Shown in pieces: positions 14,190-15,271 of a stretch of DNA of 15,271 nt. Below the pieces are notes generated by a model. It saw nothing but the letters and a program-made list of their open reading frames with translations, did no database searches and was not told the origin of the DNA. How positions within the stretch are numbered: position 1 is the first letter of the stretch; each line of letters starts with the position of its first letter. The stretch lies in NCBI GenBank assembly GCA_045653945.1, contig JAZOML010000046.1, forward strand, positions 1 to 15,271, given 5' to 3'. A program made the translations under genes and the position numbers. The DNA is from SIG673 sp045653945. GTDB lineage: Bacteria; Bacillota; Clostridia; Oscillospirales; CAG-272.

Positions 14190-15271
14190 AAAGGATATAA
14201 GCGTTTTTTTATGCAAAAAGGTTCAAGAGAAAAAAGCAGTTTATTTTGAAGCACGTATGCAGATATAATTTTACCATCCAACCAATGTTCTTTGCGTAAA
14301 CGTTCTATATCAAACCAAGTAATTACACCGTTTCTATCCAATATAGAATTTAATTTATCTTCAAGCTTTACGTTTATTTTTATACTCTTTATTTGAAATA
14401 TAGTTCTAAAATGTGTGTCGCAAACAATATAACCGTATCCGTTTTCCTTGCAAAAATTATGAAGCTCATTAAATCTATTAACGTTGTAAAATAAAGACAT
14501 CCTTTCAATCGCAACAATAACCAGCAAAATACATTTTCCTTCTTCGGTTACAACAAAAAAATTGGGGCGATGCTCCGTTTGAGTGGAAGTATAATAGATA
14601 ATATCAGGATATTCCACAAAATTAATACAAGGAGAAAGTTTTTCAAGCTTCGTTTTGACTGCCTCATAATATTCTAATTTGACATCACCTTCATATTTTT
14701 TAATAGGTGCTGACGGCATCCCTGCAAAATCAGCTGGAAAACAAGTTTTCGACAGTAAAGCTTCTACTATTTCGCGTTTTTTAGATAGTATTTTTTCTTG
14801 TTTATTATTTTCTTTTAATGACAATGCATTGGCTTTTCGTAACTCGTCTAATCTTGGCAAAAATGATTTATTAAATAAAAATTTGATAAAAAAATCAATC
14901 TTTCGTCTACTAAGTTCAACACATTCACAAATCAACAAGCCTAAAATTTCTCCATCGCTTAGGCTTTCAAATATATCGTATATGCAATTTATGTAACAGG
15001 AAAGCTCTTCATCGTTTTTATGTTTACTGTAAAGCTTTAAAAAACTTTTTTCTCCTCTTTCACGTAGTTGAAGCATTCTTTGACGAGTCAAATTGTACTT
15101 TTGCGAGAGAAGTTCGTATGTGTTTTTATCATTTTCTATATAATAGACAAAGATGTTAATCTTTCGTATATCTGCGTAATTTTTGGTTAATTCTATAATG
15201 TGTTCAAAAATATTTGTTATTATATCATTAATCTTGCTTGAATATTCACTTTGTTCATAAAACTCAATGCT
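14177..15271 (-). CDS. Sigma-region-4-like HTH protein with nuclease-like C-terminal part (5' end missing)
   Basis: The frame is open from the right edge to the TGA at 14177-14179, giving 364 visible residues; the N-terminus lies outside. A TTG at 15089-15091 could be mistaken for the start, but translation upstream of it is coding-like and completes a domain. Visible residues 50-75 (YELLSQKYNLTRQRMLQLRE) match the helix-turn-helix of sigma-70 region 4, usually ...L.EKYGVTRERIRQIE. The middle is helical, with a Lys-rich stretch. At about 215-295, RPNFFVVTEEGKCILLVIVA and RFNELHNFCKENGYGYIVCD recall a PD-(D/E)xK nuclease core (P-D...E-x-K), but the Asp is Asn and the E-x-K is replaced by V-I-V. 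It may therefore be a DNA-binding protein with a dead nuclease fold. The HTH is fairly sure and the fold is a guess. Confidence 0.7.
   Translation of the reverse strand, partial: SIEFYEQSEYSSKINDIITNIFEHIIELTKNYADIRKINIFVYYIENDKNTYELLSQKYNLTRQRMLQLRERGEKSFLKLYSKHKNDEELSCYINCIYDIFESLSDGEILGLLICECVELSRRKIDFFIKFLFNKSFLPRLDELRKANALSLKENNKQEKILSKKREIVEALLSKTCFPADFAGMPSAPIKKYEGDVKLEYYEAVKTKLEKLSPCINFVEYPDIIYYTSTQTEHRPNFFVVTEEGKCILLVIVAIERMSLFYNVNRFNELHNFCKENGYGYIVCDTHFRTIFQIKSIKINVKLEDKLNSILDRNGVITWFDIERLRKEHWLDGKIISAYVLQNKLLFSLEPFCIKKRLYPLKTD

Overview
The window looks like chromosome from a low-to-mid GC member of the Clostridia (Bacillota), probably a gut-type lineage. The basis is a T-box leader in front of aspS, strong AGGAGG-type ribosome binding sites, near-consensus sigma-A promoters and encoded CCA ends on the tRNAs. 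The exact lineage cannot be told from this sequence.

Layout. (1) Positions 1-2235, minus strand: an aspartyl-tRNA synthetase operon made of a promoter, a T-box riboswitch with its terminator, aspS, and the first 15 codons of a further gene. The T-box specifier reads best as AAC (Asn), and AspRS carries His31. Both fit a non-discriminating AspRS that feeds tRNA-dependent asparagine synthesis. (2) 2272-3084, minus: a DUF554-type membrane protein with its own promoter. (3) 3234-12296, plus: the most unusual part, a four-gene operon from one consensus promoter to one strong terminator. It encodes a fusion of a YwaF/TMEM164-like membrane domain with an ABC ATPase, a roughly 12-TM ABC permease that starts inside the previous stop codon, a small membrane-anchored protein with one Ig-like fold, and a 1487-residue lipoprotein with about ten Ig-like repeats and a C-terminal domain that reads like a beta-helix. 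(4) 12310-12681: two 132-nt direct repeats, about 95% identical, that can fold into a three-way junction. The second runs into the tRNA terminator. (5) 12681-12929, minus: a tRNA-Leu(UAA) and initiator tRNA-Met cluster with a consensus promoter. The initiator tRNA has one extra base in its T arm. (6) 12957-13339, minus: a small orphan gene with its own promoter. (7) 13388-14155, plus: a ZIP (GufA-like) metal transporter. (8) 14177-15271, minus: a gene running off the window edge with a sigma-region-4-like helix-turn-helix and a C-terminal part that resembles a degenerate nuclease fold.

How the genes may work together. The ATPase fusion and the permease very probably form one membrane complex, since they overlap by 4 nt. 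The two Ig-like surface proteins are made from the same transcript and are probably its partners or clients. No substrate can be read from the sequence. I find no CRISPR array, transposase, integrase or phage gene.
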